Source: an uncultured Opitutia bacterium
Lineage (GTDB): Bacteria; Verrucomicrobiota; Verrucomicrobiia; Opitutales; UBA953
Reading direction: 5' to 3'
Assembly: GCA_903840355.1 (NCBI GenBank)
Contig: CAIMFJ010000003.1
Span: 1 to 64,000 of the forward strand
DNA: 64,000 nucleotides
Both the position numbers and the translations under genes were made by a program. The notes under the pieces are model-generated. The model ran no database searches. It worked only from the letters and a program-made list of their open reading frames with translations, and was not told where the DNA came from. Positions 27,207-36,426 of this stretch are shown piece by piece (position 1 is the stretch's first letter; every line of letters begins with the position of its first letter).

Positions 27207-27845
27207 CATGGCCCAAGGACGGTGACGCAGCGTCGTCCCTACCCGAGGCAAGGATGTGATATGGGTAGGGAGGCTACTGCGTTAGCCTCCTAGGTTGGTG
27301 CATATGGGATGGATGCGCAGACGCACGTCGGTCGGTGAAAGCGGACGACATGGTAATGTCGTCCCTACCTTACGACCCAAGGACGGTGACGCAGCACCGT
27401 CCCTACCCGAGGCATTGGGTAGGGAGGGGATTACTATCCCCTCCGTTGGCAAAGTCCGACGTTGAGGGACGTAAGATACCGAAAGGTGTATTTACGCGTA
27501 TGGGTTAAAAAGGACGACGACGCAGCACCGTTCCTACCTAAGGCAAAGTCGTGATATGGGTAGGGAGGCTACTGCGTTAGCCTCCTTGTATTCGTTTTTA
27601 ATCGTCGGTTTGACGTTCTGAATTGATCGGTGCGTATGGGATGGATTCGCAGACGTGCGTTGTTCGGTGAAAGCGGACGACATGGTGATGTCGTCCCTAC
27701 CCGATGCATTGGGTAGGGAGGGGATTACCATCCCCTCCGTTGGCAAAGTCCGACGTTGAGGGACGTAAGATACTGAAAGGTGTATTTACGCGTATGGTTT
27801 AAAAAGGACGACGACGCAGCGTCGTCCCTACCCGAGTCAGTGGGT
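27207..27845. repeat. Hairpin repeat array 8 (about ten hairpins)
   Basis: The array lies between the divergent GH10 and TPR genes. It contains two reciprocal chimeras of the loop-CTGCGT class: at about 27216 the copy joins a CGGTG arm to a CGTCG arm, and at about 27510 a CGACG arm meets a CACCG arm. In both, two stem pairs are broken. The other members are GGCTA/TAGCC copies (27260, 27559), inverted CGAC copies (27343, 27674), GGGG copies (27418, 27710) and CGGTG or CGACG copies (27378, 27804). The remaining flanks up to 27963 show no gene. Confidence 0.9.
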
Positions 27846-27963
27846 AAGGGGGGTATTACGTTTGGTGGCTAAGCCCGTCTTAACTGTTTTCCTAGGCATA
27901 TATTATGACAGGGGGGTGGCTTGCGTGGGCGAAGATTTCGGGTAGATTGTCTCTCTTAAATCT

Positions 27964-29289
27964 ATGTCAAAACCTAGCCCTGATAAACAGCGCTCCGAGT
28001 TTGCCGAAATCATCAGCCAAGGCAAAAAATACCTCTTTGACGAACAAATGGAGCGTGCGCGTGCCGAATTTTCACAGGCACAATCTTTCGCGGAAGCACA
28101 TTTTGGAATTAACAGTGAGGAGGTCGACTTGGCGCACGATGAATTAATTAATTTATTACACATCCTTGAATTAAAGGATGATGAGTTAGCCTTGTTAGAG
28201 TCTTTAGTGGCAAAACGTCGCCAGCATGAGCCGCAAAACGTACCTTCCTTGGTCTCTGCCTTAATGAGGTTAGCGAAGTGCCAGGTGGACTTAGGGCAAT
28301 TTGATGCGGCGGAAGCACACTTTAAAGAAGCCATTGCGAGCTGCTCGCTCCATAACTCAGAGCATCTTTTTTCCTTACAACTTAGTCACGTGGATTACGG
28401 TCGTTGCCTGTGTCGACATCATCAAGCCGAAAGGGCGGTAGAGGTGTTGGAGGAGGGCTTGAAGCTTTACGCCCGAATTAAGGATGGAAATGTCATGATG
28501 GCAGCTGACATGGCGATGTACATGGCCTTAGCTTATTGGAATCTTGGACGAGAAGCAGAAGCGGTGGAATTAGGGACGCAAGTCGCTCCCTTGACCTGTC
28601 ATCGTTCTGCGGGGCCTAACGCCGATTTCACCCGGATGCTTTATCATGTGGGTGGTTATTATCATCAGGAGAAGAAGTATAAAGAGGCAGACTACTATTT
28701 GCAGTGGGCCCTTACTCGGTTGTTCCAAGAAAGTTCGATTAAACATCGAAATATTGGGGCGGTTTACCACCTTTTAGCGAGCAACGATCGCCTCTTCGGT
28801 AAGCCCGAACGCGTGGAGCGGCATTTACGCCGAGCGCTTAAATTCTTACTGCGTGGATGCGAAGCTCATGAACCGATGGTTATGGATACTCGGCTGGGGT
28901 TAATTAATGTGCTCATTCCTGCGGAACGTTATGCCGAAGCCGAAACCGTAATTGCTGAGGCAATTGAAGCGATTAAAAATCTCGAGCGTAATTTAGAGAG
29001 TAAGCAGAATCTTTATTATAATAATTTAGGTTTTGTGCAGGTCCATTTGGAGAAATTCCCGAAGGCGGAAGCCAGTTTGCGTTTCGCGCTTAAAGTCGCC
29101 CAAGACGATCAGGAGCGGGCTTACCCCTTAAAGAATTTGGGGCTCTTGTATCAGCGTATGGGTTATGTGACCGAGGCGATTGATTATTACCAACAAGCCT
29201 TACGGCTATTCGAGGCCGAGCCTGGGGAGCCTCATCCGATGATACCCGTAATCCAAAAGGCGCTGACTGAACTTCAAAACCCTGCTTAA
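27964..29289 (+). CDS. Tetratricopeptide-repeat protein
   Basis: The 441-residue protein is built of about ten TPR-like helical hairpins. Clear ones include AKCQVDLGQFDAAEAHFKEAI, VGGYYHQEKKYKEADYYLQW, NNLGFVQVHLEKFPKAEASL and GLLYQRMGYVTEAIDYYQQA. There is no signal peptide, so it is probably cytoplasmic. TPR proteins act as scaffolds. Its neighbour 4 bases downstream is a YbjN-like protein, and this family resembles type III secretion chaperones, so the pair may work together as a chaperone-type complex; this is a guess. The gene has its own start after a repeat array. Confidence 0.88.
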   Translation: MSKPSPDKQRSEFAEIISQGKKYLFDEQMERARAEFSQAQSFAEAHFGINSEEVDLAHDELINLLHILELKDDELALLESLVAKRRQHEPQNVPSLVSALMRLAKCQVDLGQFDAAEAHFKEAIASCSLHNSEHLFSLQLSHVDYGRCLCRHHQAERAVEVLEEGLKLYARIKDGNVMMAADMAMYMALAYWNLGREAEAVELGTQVAPLTCHRSAGPNADFTRMLYHVGGYYHQEKKYKEADYYLQWALTRLFQESSIKHRNIGAVYHLLASNDRLFGKPERVERHLRRALKFLLRGCEAHEPMVMDTRLGLINVLIPAERYAEAETVIAEAIEAIKNLERNLESKQNLYYNNLGFVQVHLEKFPKAEASLRFALKVAQDDQERAYPLKNLGLLYQRMGYVTEAIDYYQQALRLFEAEPGEPHPMIPVIQKALTELQNPA

Positions 29290-29293
29290 TTTT

Positions 29294-29806
29294 ATGGCGA
29301 CTTCTCTGGATGAAATTGCTGACCTACTGACGTCGGCTAAGTTGCATTTTACCCGCGAAGAGAAATTTATCTTCGTAGGTTATGAAATGGATCTTTACGA
29401 AAGCCCAGATAAAACAGGCGGAATTAGGCTTATAATTGCCTGCGAGCGTGATGGAAGTCTGGTGAGTATTTTTGCCCCTGCGGCTTATAAAATCCCCGTG
29501 GGTAGTGGGGTGCGGAAGTTTTCCTTAGTGAAGCACTGTCTTAATCAGTTCAATTGGGAACTTACTGGGGCGAAGTATGAAATGGACGATGCCGATGGCG
29601 AGGTTCGTGTCGGCCTGGATTTGATTCTTGAGGACGCCAAACTTACGGAACGACAGCTGATGCGAAGTGTTATGTTAGTTCTAACCACACTGGATAATTT
29701 TCATTTAGATTTTTGCCGCGCTTTGGAAGATGACGTCCCAGTAGCGAGTCGGGCTGCCGTCAAGAAAACCGTCGGTGCTTACCTTAAAAAACAGTTTAAG
29801 TCTTAG
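29294..29806 (+). CDS. YbjN-like protein
   Basis: This 170-residue protein begins MATSLDEIADLLTSAKLHFTREEKFIFVGYEM and contains VSIFAPAAYKIP, a run of alternating strands (YEMDDADGEVRVGLDLILEDAKLTERQLMRSVMLVL) and a closing helix with DNFHLDFCRAL. The pattern matches the YbjN domain, which has the fold of type III secretion chaperones. It is encoded 4 bases after the TPR gene and shares its transcript. A loop-CTGCGT hairpin repeat follows the stop by about 17 bases on the same strand and could end transcription. Function is unknown. Confidence 0.78.
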   Translation: MATSLDEIADLLTSAKLHFTREEKFIFVGYEMDLYESPDKTGGIRLIIACERDGSLVSIFAPAAYKIPVGSGVRKFSLVKHCLNQFNWELTGAKYEMDDADGEVRVGLDLILEDAKLTERQLMRSVMLVLTTLDNFHLDFCRALEDDVPVASRAAVKKTVGAYLKKQFKS

Positions 29807-29822
29807 TTGTGCCAAGCGGATT

Positions 29823-30472
29823 GGGTAGGGAGGCTGCTGCGACAGCCTCCTTATTCGTTGTCCCATGGGTAGGGACGTGATTACCATTACGTCCGCTGGC
29901 AAAGTACACGTCGTGTGTGAATAGGATACTGAAATGAGCTTATTAAACTTGGTCGGCAAAACGGACGACATGGTAATGTCGTCCCTACCATAGATACAAG
30001 GACGGTGACGCAGCACCGTCCCTACTCGAGGCAATGGGTAGGGAGGGGATTACCATCCCCTCCGTTGGCAAAGTCCGACGTTGAGGGACGTAAGACACCG
30101 AAAGGTGTATTTACACGTATGGGTTAGAAAGGACGACGACGCAGCGTCGTCCCTACCCGAGGCAAAGTTCTGGTATGGGTAGGGAGGCTACTGCGTTAGC
30201 CTCCTTGCGTCTTGGTGCGTACGGAATGGATTGGTAGACGCGTGTCGGTCGGTGAGAGCGGACGACATGGTAATGTCGTGCCTACCCGATACAGATAGAT
30301 CGATATAATCCATGCCTTATGGTAGGGAGGGGATTACCATCCCCTCCGCTGGCAAAGTCCGACGTTGAGAGACGTAAGATACCGAAAGGTGTATTTACAC
30401 GTATGGTTTAAAAAGGCCGAGGTCGCAGCGTCGTCCCTACCATAGATACAAGGACGGTGACGCGACCCCGCG
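29823..30472. repeat. Hairpin repeat array 9 (about eleven hairpins)
   Basis: The array lies between the convergent YbjN and GH3 genes. It opens with a GGCTG/CAGCC loop-CTGCGT copy, and a CGTG/TACG loop-ATTACCAT copy follows at about 29868 with a G-T wobble in the stem. Then come CGAC (29963, 30258), GGGG (30036, 30321), CGGTG (29999), CGACG (30131), a GGCTA copy (30178) and decayed loop-CTGCGT copies at about 30413 and 30449. The last is cut short next to the GH3 stop. It is the longest array in the window. Confidence 0.9.
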
Positions 30473-30483
30473 ACTGTCAGGGT

Positions 30484-33054
30484 TTAGCGTGTAAACTTTT
30501 CCTGTAAAAACGTTGTAGCGGAATCCGGGCCGAGGTGAAGTTGCCAAGTACCGTGTTCAATTTCGAACTGATGTTTGCTGGTGTTCCAGAAGGTGAGTTT
30601 GTCATCGGGAACCGTAAAGCGTACTTCCTGGGTTTGGCCTGGTTGCAATTTGATCCGTTGAAACCCCCGAAGCATGAGGTGCGGACGGGGAACTTCTCCT
30701 TGGGGCGGCACAAGGTAGAGTTGGACAACTTCATCTCCCGCCCGGTTGCCAGTGTTTTTAACCGTGGCTGTAATCGTTAGGGGTGAGCCCGTGACTTTGA
30801 GGTCGCTATACGCAAAGTTGGTGTAGCTGAGACCATGACCAAAAGGGTATAACGGAGCACCCTTGAGGTACATGTAGGTAAAACCTCGGCTGATATCGTA
30901 TTCGTCTTGGGGTGGCACTTGGGCTTCACTGGCATAGACCGTGTGCGGGAGTCGTCCCGCTGGATTGTAATTTCCCAAGAGAACATCAGCGATGGCATGC
31001 CCGCCTTCTTCGCCCGACCACCAAGCTTGGAGCATGGCGGGGGCATGTTCTTTCAGCCAAGGTGATGTCAACGGGCCGGCGCTCATCTGCACTACAATGG
31101 TTTGGGGGTTAGCCGCTAAGACCGCCTTAACGAGGTCTTCTTGTTGTCCGGTGAGCCCAAGTTTGGTGCGATCACGGCCTTCTTGTTCAACACGTTGATC
31201 AGTTCCCACGCACACAATAGCGATATCGGCCGAACGTGCTAAGTTGGCGGCATTCGTTAAACCACTTGGCGAACTACGCCCGCCTGTGGTGGTTGCTAGA
31301 GCTTCGCATTCAAAAGAGACGCTTTGTGGACCGATGAGTGCGAGACTGTCAAAATGACCGCTAAAGCCAGAACTGGACTCGTTCTTGCTGGTAGCGGTAA
31401 AGCGCAAGGTGTGCTTACCCGCCCGTAAGTTATTCGTCCCAAAACTGTGGGTTAAACCATAGTGTGAAACCTTCTCGTAAAAGTCGACAGGTTGACCCAC
31501 GACGTTGCCGTCAACGCTGAGTTCGTAGCGTCCACGGGTGGGGGCACTCTTGTAGGATAGTTTAATTTCGTAGTCGCCAGCTGCTTTTACGGTAAGGGGA
31601 AATTCGATAAATTCTCCGGGGCTTTGGGCATCGAGTTTCACGCTCGCCCCGCCACTAAAGCCAGTTTCCTGGTCAATTTTTACCGGGACGGCACCGCTAG
31701 AAGTCATGTCGCAGCCAAGTTCGAAGACGACTTCAGTGCCAGAGTTGACGCGGTCTTTGAGTCCTTGGAGGAGGGAGACAACAGCATCAGGCTTTCCATT
31801 GTAATTATTCAGCACAACTCGATCGGCGAGGGGGCCAATCACGGCAATCCGTTTTAAGGCATGAGTATCCAAGGGTAGTAGGTGTTTTTCATTTTGGAGT
31901 AGCACGATGCTTTCTTGCGCAGTTTTAAGAGCCAAGGCTCGGTGGGCTGCGTTGCCGATGCAATCGGGCGAAATGTGGCTGTAAGGGGAGTTTTTAAAGT
32001 CATCGAATTCTCCCAGTAGAAAGCGTACTTTGAGCACTCGTGACACGGCGTCATTCAGTCGTTCCAGTGAAAGTTTACCCTCGCGTACGGCAGCGGGGAT
32101 ATTTTCGCGGTATTCTTTGTCGGAGAAATCACACCCTGCCATCACTGATTGAGCCACGGCATCCACATAAGTCATTTTACCTTTGTGGTGTCCATTTACC
32201 ATCGTGCGAACCCCTCCTAAGTCGGAGACCACGAAGCCTTCATGATGCCATTCGTTTTTCAGTAAATCAGTGAGTAACCAATGGTTGATGTTATTGGGCG
32301 TGCCGTTGATGGCGTTGTAACTCGCCATGAGTGATTGGGCATGGCCCTCGACGACGGCATCATGGAAGTGAGGTAGCCAGTAGTCGCGCAGCATAGCTTC
32401 GGAGACTTGGGCGTTGAGCGCGGTACGACTGGCCTCTACGTTATTCACCGCGTAATGCTTAAGCGTGGCTGCAATTTTGAGGTGCTGCGGGTCTGGGCCT
32501 TGTAACCCTTGCACATAAGCCACGGCCATGCGACCGGTGAGAAAAGGATCTTCACCCCAAGCTTCGTGGTTACGTCCCCAATACGGATTGCGCTCGATGT
32601 TGATAACGGGGGCTCGATAAATCAGTCCTTTGTGTTCGCCCGGGGCTTGGGGATTAAGGTGCCAGCCATTATAAATCGCCCGCGCTTCGTCGGAGAGGCA
32701 GTCAGCCACTTCGTGGACGAGAGTCGTATCCCAAGTGGCCGCCATTGCTACACAGACCGGGAATAAGGTCGTGGGATGATCCCACTTAACCCCATTAAGG
32801 CATTGGTTCCATTGGTCAGACCGGAGGTTAAAACGTTCAATCGTTGGACCTTTATGGTCGAGGACGATGGCTTTTTCCTCCAGGGTGAGGCGGGCGAGTA
32901 GATCAGCGACCCGTTGTTCAACGGGTTGCGTTGAGTCGCGATAGAGTTCGGGGGAAGATGCGGGAGCCGCGATTAAGTTAATACTGCCGCAAGTGACTAG
33001 TAGTTTTAGGGTAAGCAAGGTACCGAGGGGTAGGCCAAACCGGTAAAATTTCAT
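30484..33054 (-). CDS. Secreted GH3 beta-glucosidase with inserted CBM6-like domain
   Basis: The 856-residue enzyme should cut beta-linked sugars from oligosaccharides. After a signal peptide, the (beta/alpha)8 domain has LLARLTLEEK, VINIERNPYWGRNHEAWGEDP, KHYAVNN and the nucleophile Asp in VVSDLGGV. The alpha/beta sandwich domain has VIGPLADRV and VGTDQRVEQEGRDRTKLGL. An inserted domain at about residues 425-560 (SGGASVKLDAQSPGEFIEF, YEIKLSYKSAPTRGRYELSVDG) looks like a CBM6-type beta-sandwich rather than the PA14 insert common in other GH3 enzymes. A fibronectin III-like C-terminus (GDEVVQLYL) completes it. It stands alone between arrays. Confidence 0.93.
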   Translation of the reverse strand: MKFYRFGLPLGTLLTLKLLVTCGSINLIAAPASSPELYRDSTQPVEQRVADLLARLTLEEKAIVLDHKGPTIERFNLRSDQWNQCLNGVKWDHPTTLFPVCVAMAATWDTTLVHEVADCLSDEARAIYNGWHLNPQAPGEHKGLIYRAPVINIERNPYWGRNHEAWGEDPFLTGRMAVAYVQGLQGPDPQHLKIAATLKHYAVNNVEASRTALNAQVSEAMLRDYWLPHFHDAVVEGHAQSLMASYNAINGTPNNINHWLLTDLLKNEWHHEGFVVSDLGGVRTMVNGHHKGKMTYVDAVAQSVMAGCDFSDKEYRENIPAAVREGKLSLERLNDAVSRVLKVRFLLGEFDDFKNSPYSHISPDCIGNAAHRALALKTAQESIVLLQNEKHLLPLDTHALKRIAVIGPLADRVVLNNYNGKPDAVVSLLQGLKDRVNSGTEVVFELGCDMTSSGAVPVKIDQETGFSGGASVKLDAQSPGEFIEFPLTVKAAGDYEIKLSYKSAPTRGRYELSVDGNVVGQPVDFYEKVSHYGLTHSFGTNNLRAGKHTLRFTATSKNESSSGFSGHFDSLALIGPQSVSFECEALATTTGGRSSPSGLTNAANLARSADIAIVCVGTDQRVEQEGRDRTKLGLTGQQEDLVKAVLAANPQTIVVQMSAGPLTSPWLKEHAPAMLQAWWSGEEGGHAIADVLLGNYNPAGRLPHTVYASEAQVPPQDEYDISRGFTYMYLKGAPLYPFGHGLSYTNFAYSDLKVTGSPLTITATVKNTGNRAGDEVVQLYLVPPQGEVPRPHLMLRGFQRIKLQPGQTQEVRFTVPDDKLTFWNTSKHQFEIEHGTWQLHLGPDSATTFLQEKFTR

Positions 33055-33104
33055 ACCCTCAGTCGTGTTTTACCTGAGCCCTTTGGCAACGTGAAAGCCC
33101 ATTA

Positions 33105-33366
33105 TGGGTAGGGAGGCTACTGCGTTAGCCTCCTTGATGGGTGCGAATATTATGAATTCGCAGACGCGCGTCGGTCGGTGAAAGCGGACGACATGGTAAT
33201 GTCGTCCCTACCCGATACAGATAGATTGAGATAATCCATGCCTTGGGGTAGGGAGGGGATTACCATCCCCTCCGTTGGCAGAGTCCAACGTTGAGGGGCG
33301 TAAGATACCGAAAGGTGTATTCAAGCGGATGGGTGATCAAGGACGGTGACGCCGCACCGTCCTTGA
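33105..33366. repeat. Hairpin repeat array 10 (four hairpins)
   Basis: Between the divergent GH3 and sulfatase genes: a GGCTA/TAGCC loop-CTGCGT copy (33105-33134), an inverted CGAC copy (33184-33211), a GGGG copy (33247-33274) and a final inverted loop-CTGCGT copy at 33339-33365 whose loop is changed to GACGCCGCA and whose end has GATCAA instead of TACC. A possible promoter for the sulfatase lies after it, around 33404-33434. Confidence 0.88.
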
Positions 33367-33444
33367 TCAAGTTTTAGGAAACTTAAGACTTAGCTAGGTC
33401 TGGGTTGCAATGGGGTAGAGGGCGTATACAAAATTTGCACCCCT

Positions 33445-35313
33445 GTGAAATTTCCTACCCTACTTTTGGTCCTTTTAATGGTAATTGGTCTAGGTGCGGC
33501 TGAACTCGATCGCCCCAATATTCTTTGTTTGGTCAGCGAAGATAATAATCCCTTCCTAGGTTGTTACGGAGACAAACTTGCCCGCACGCCCACGTTGGAT
33601 AAGCTCGCCCGTGAAGGAGTGCTTTATGAGCGCTGTTTTACCTGTCCGGTCTGTGCTCCTTCCCGTTTTAATATTATTTCCGGAATGAGTCCTGTAACGT
33701 GTGGCCCCGCCGAACACATGCGGGCACAGGGACATATCCCTCCGTGGCTAAGAGGCTTTCCCGCCTTGTTGCGCGAAGCGGGTTACTTCACTTCAAATAA
33801 TGCTAAGACCGATTATAATTCGCCGATTAGTATTAAAGACGCTTGGACAGATCAGGGAAAGACGGCGCATTGGCGTCATAATAAAGATAAAAGTAAACCT
33901 TTCTTTAGTGTGTTTAATCATGAAGTGACGCATGAGAGTTGCCTGTTTCCCGTCGAGGAGTTGGCATTTCCCTTTAAGCCTTTAAGTGCTGAGCAAGTGC
34001 GGGTGCCGCCGTATGAGCCCGACACGCCTGAAATCCGAGCGGACTGGGCTCGCTATTATAATCATATGCTCGTGATGGACGGACAGATTGCGGCCAAACT
34101 GCAGGATTTAGAAAAAGATGGTTTAGCTGAGAATACCATTGTCTTTTACTATGGCGATAATGGAGGGGTCTTACCCCGCAGTAAGCGCTTCTTGGAGCAG
34201 AGTGGTGTGCATGTCCCGCTGATTGTCTATTACCCACCTAAGTGGCGTCACTTAGCGCCCGCCCCGCCTGGTTCTCGGATTAAAGATCCGGTCCACTTTG
34301 TAGATTTCGCCCCCACGATGTTATCGTTAGCGGGGGTCAAGATTCCCGACTACATGCAGGGTCGGCCTTTAGCGGGTCAGGTGTCATCGACTCCAGCGGA
34401 ATTTGTTTTCACGACCCGCGATCGCATGGATTCCTGTTATGACATGATGCGGGGAGTCGTCGGGAGTCGCTTTCTTTATATTAGAAACTTCCGTCCCGAT
34501 ATTCCCTTTGTGCAACTTTTAGAGTATATGTTTAAAGCCCGTGGCTATCAGTCTTGGGCACGTGAAGCGGCCGCAGGACATTTAACGCGGGAGACTGCCC
34601 AATTTTGGGGGACGAAACCTGCGGAGGAACTCTATGATATGGAGACCGACCCTGATAACATGCATAATTTAGTAGGGTTGCCAGCGTATCAGCCCATTTT
34701 GCAAAAAATGAGGGAAGCGTTACGCCAGCAAACTGTGCGCACGGTAGATAATGGTCTTTTACCTGAGGGCTCACCTTTGGAAGGTTACGACGCCTCGCGG
34801 GTTCCAGGGGCTTGGGATGTTGAAAAGGTTTATACCCTTGCTTGCCAGGCTTCAGATCGTGATCCCGCAAATTTACCCAAATTCATTGCGGCTTTAAGTG
34901 ATTCCAGTGAGCCCATGCGTTGGTGGGCAGCTCAAGGTTGTGCGATTTTAGGCGTCAAGGCCGCGGAGGCCGAAAGCGCTTTAACGAAAGCCCTCAACGA
35001 TGAGTCTGGTGCTGTCGCTGCAGCGTCGGCCGAGGCCTTGGCACGGCTTGGTAAGCCTGCCCCTGCGTTGAAGACTTTAGAGCAATTAATTCAACGTCAG
35101 GATCAAGAAGGTGCGGTGATGATTGCGGGTAATGTCTTAGACCGTTTGGGTGAGTTAGCCCGTCCTTCTTTACCAGTTATGAAAAAGGTTTTTGCCACGG
35201 AGAAGGCCGATAAACTTGAAAGTGGAAAATATGCTCCAACGCATATTTTAAAACATACCATTGATGTTTTAGAAGGTCGCGTGGCACCCTTAGTATACCC
35301 AGAGTTTAAGTAA
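33445..35313 (+). CDS. Secreted sulfatase with C-terminal HEAT-like repeats
   Basis: This 622-residue sulfatase hydrolyses a sulfate ester, probably on a glycan. A signal peptide spans residues 1-20. The formylglycine site is Cys70 in CAPSR, inside FTCPVCAPSRFNIISG. The metal-site region SEDNNPFLGCYG and YYGDNGGVLPRSKRF are present. After the sulfatase core a region from about residue 470 has repeated helices with the pattern WWAAQGCAILGVKAAEAESAL and AVAAASAEALARLG, which resembles HEAT repeats, an uncommon addition. The GTG start follows a possible promoter. No sulfatase-maturing enzyme is in the window; it must be encoded elsewhere. Confidence 0.92.
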   Translation: MKFPTLLLVLLMVIGLGAAELDRPNILCLVSEDNNPFLGCYGDKLARTPTLDKLAREGVLYERCFTCPVCAPSRFNIISGMSPVTCGPAEHMRAQGHIPPWLRGFPALLREAGYFTSNNAKTDYNSPISIKDAWTDQGKTAHWRHNKDKSKPFFSVFNHEVTHESCLFPVEELAFPFKPLSAEQVRVPPYEPDTPEIRADWARYYNHMLVMDGQIAAKLQDLEKDGLAENTIVFYYGDNGGVLPRSKRFLEQSGVHVPLIVYYPPKWRHLAPAPPGSRIKDPVHFVDFAPTMLSLAGVKIPDYMQGRPLAGQVSSTPAEFVFTTRDRMDSCYDMMRGVVGSRFLYIRNFRPDIPFVQLLEYMFKARGYQSWAREAAAGHLTRETAQFWGTKPAEELYDMETDPDNMHNLVGLPAYQPILQKMREALRQQTVRTVDNGLLPEGSPLEGYDASRVPGAWDVEKVYTLACQASDRDPANLPKFIAALSDSSEPMRWWAAQGCAILGVKAAEAESALTKALNDESGAVAAASAEALARLGKPAPALKTLEQLIQRQDQEGAVMIAGNVLDRLGELARPSLPVMKKVFATEKADKLESGKYAPTHILKHTIDVLEGRVAPLVYPEFK

Positions 35314-35332
35314 AAGTGCTGCTAATCTGGAG

Positions 35333-35408
35333 CAGGTAGGGAGGCTACGGCGTTAGCCTCCTGGTTATTGTTAAATCGTCGAATGGGTGGTGACGTCGCA
35401 CTGTGCCT
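35333..35408. repeat. Hairpin repeat array 11 (short, two hairpins)
   Basis: Only two copies fit between the convergent sulfatase and isomerase genes: a GGCTA/TAGCC loop-CTGCGT copy (35333-35363) after the sulfatase stop and a decayed inverted copy (35388-35408) at the isomerase stop. The AGGTAGG of the second supplies the TAG stop codon of the isomerase. Confidence 0.8.
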
Positions 35409-36369
35409 ACCTAGGCAATGTGGCGATGGCTTCGCGCATTCCTTGCAGGACTTTTACCACCGCCACTTGCGGGTCGTAGTCCTTTCGTCCCATGGCTAAG
35501 GTCTCGATGGGGACGAAGCCTCGATAGCCGCCTTGGTGGATGATTTGGGCAAGTTTACGGTAATCGGTTGCCGGAGACTTTAAGGAACTTCCGAGGGTTT
35601 CTTTAATTTGCCAGTTAACTGCGTGAGGTACCATGAGGGCGATATCCTCGTAGGGATTCTCGGTGAAATACTTGCCAGTATCCACGAGGGCACCGCACCA
35701 CGGGTGATTTACTTTCTGCAATAAACTCAAGTGTTCAACTCCCGTGCTAAGGAAATCGCCGTGGTTTTGCACCGCCACCATGACGCCAAATTTTTCACCA
35801 TGCACCGCACATTCACGTAAAGCGTCTGCCATCCAGGTTTCGACCTCGGCACGCGAGGCGTTGTTAGCGGCCACTTTCCAGTCTTTGACATTCGAGGGGC
35901 CCGCAAAAGTGCGAACCACCGGAGCTCCTAAGTAGGCCGCCACTTCAATCCACGTCTTGGTGACTTGAATGCCCGTTTGGCGTACCGCTTGGTCCGCCGT
36001 GGCAAAATCGTTTTTCACTCCCGTACCCGATATGACGATGCCTCGTTCATGGACATAACGTTTTATCCGGTTTAGGTAGTCGTGTGACGGAGTATTAGGA
36101 TAGCCTGGGAAGAAATAGCCCGTCAGGTCGATGGCAGGAATATCGTGGGTGACGCAGAAATCAATTACCCCAAAGAGATCGATGCCTTTAGTGGGGTCTT
36201 TGAGGTTATCATTTAATTGTTCAAGAAAGGAGTAGGCATTAAGGCTCGGGGTAAAGTTTGCCTTGCGAGCCGGTGGAGGCGTCGTGTTTGAAGATTGGGC
36301 TAAAGCCGCCAAGGGGGCTAGAGCGGTCAGGCTTAAAAAATGGCGCCGGTTAAGTTTCAGGGATGTCAT
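35407..36369 (-). CDS. Tat-exported sugar isomerase/epimerase-like TIM-barrel protein
   Basis: The protein (320 residues) begins with a twin-arginine signal, NRRHFLSLTALAPLAALA. The mature part is a xylose-isomerase-type TIM barrel: FCVTHDIPAIDLTGYFFPG, KNDFATADQAV, VRTFAGPSN, KFGVMVAVQNHGDFLSTG, CGALVDTGKYF and a final GYRGFVPIETLAMG. The acidic and histidine residues of the metal site (D, H, E) are present in these strands. Many PVC bacteria have large sets of such exported homologues acting on sugars; the substrate is unknown. Its stop (TAG) is inside a hairpin repeat. It is divergent from the photolyase gene across 57 bases. Confidence 0.9.
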   Translation of the reverse strand: MTSLKLNRRHFLSLTALAPLAALAQSSNTTPPPARKANFTPSLNAYSFLEQLNDNLKDPTKGIDLFGVIDFCVTHDIPAIDLTGYFFPGYPNTPSHDYLNRIKRYVHERGIVISGTGVKNDFATADQAVRQTGIQVTKTWIEVAAYLGAPVVRTFAGPSNVKDWKVAANNASRAEVETWMADALRECAVHGEKFGVMVAVQNHGDFLSTGVEHLSLLQKVNHPWCGALVDTGKYFTENPYEDIALMVPHAVNWQIKETLGSSLKSPATDYRKLAQIIHQGGYRGFVPIETLAMGRKDYDPQVAVVKVLQGMREAIATLPR

Positions 36370-36426
36370 GGTAAAGATACTGTGCTAGAGGAGGCTTTTT
36401 TGGCAACCTCGAGTTAAGGCTGATTG

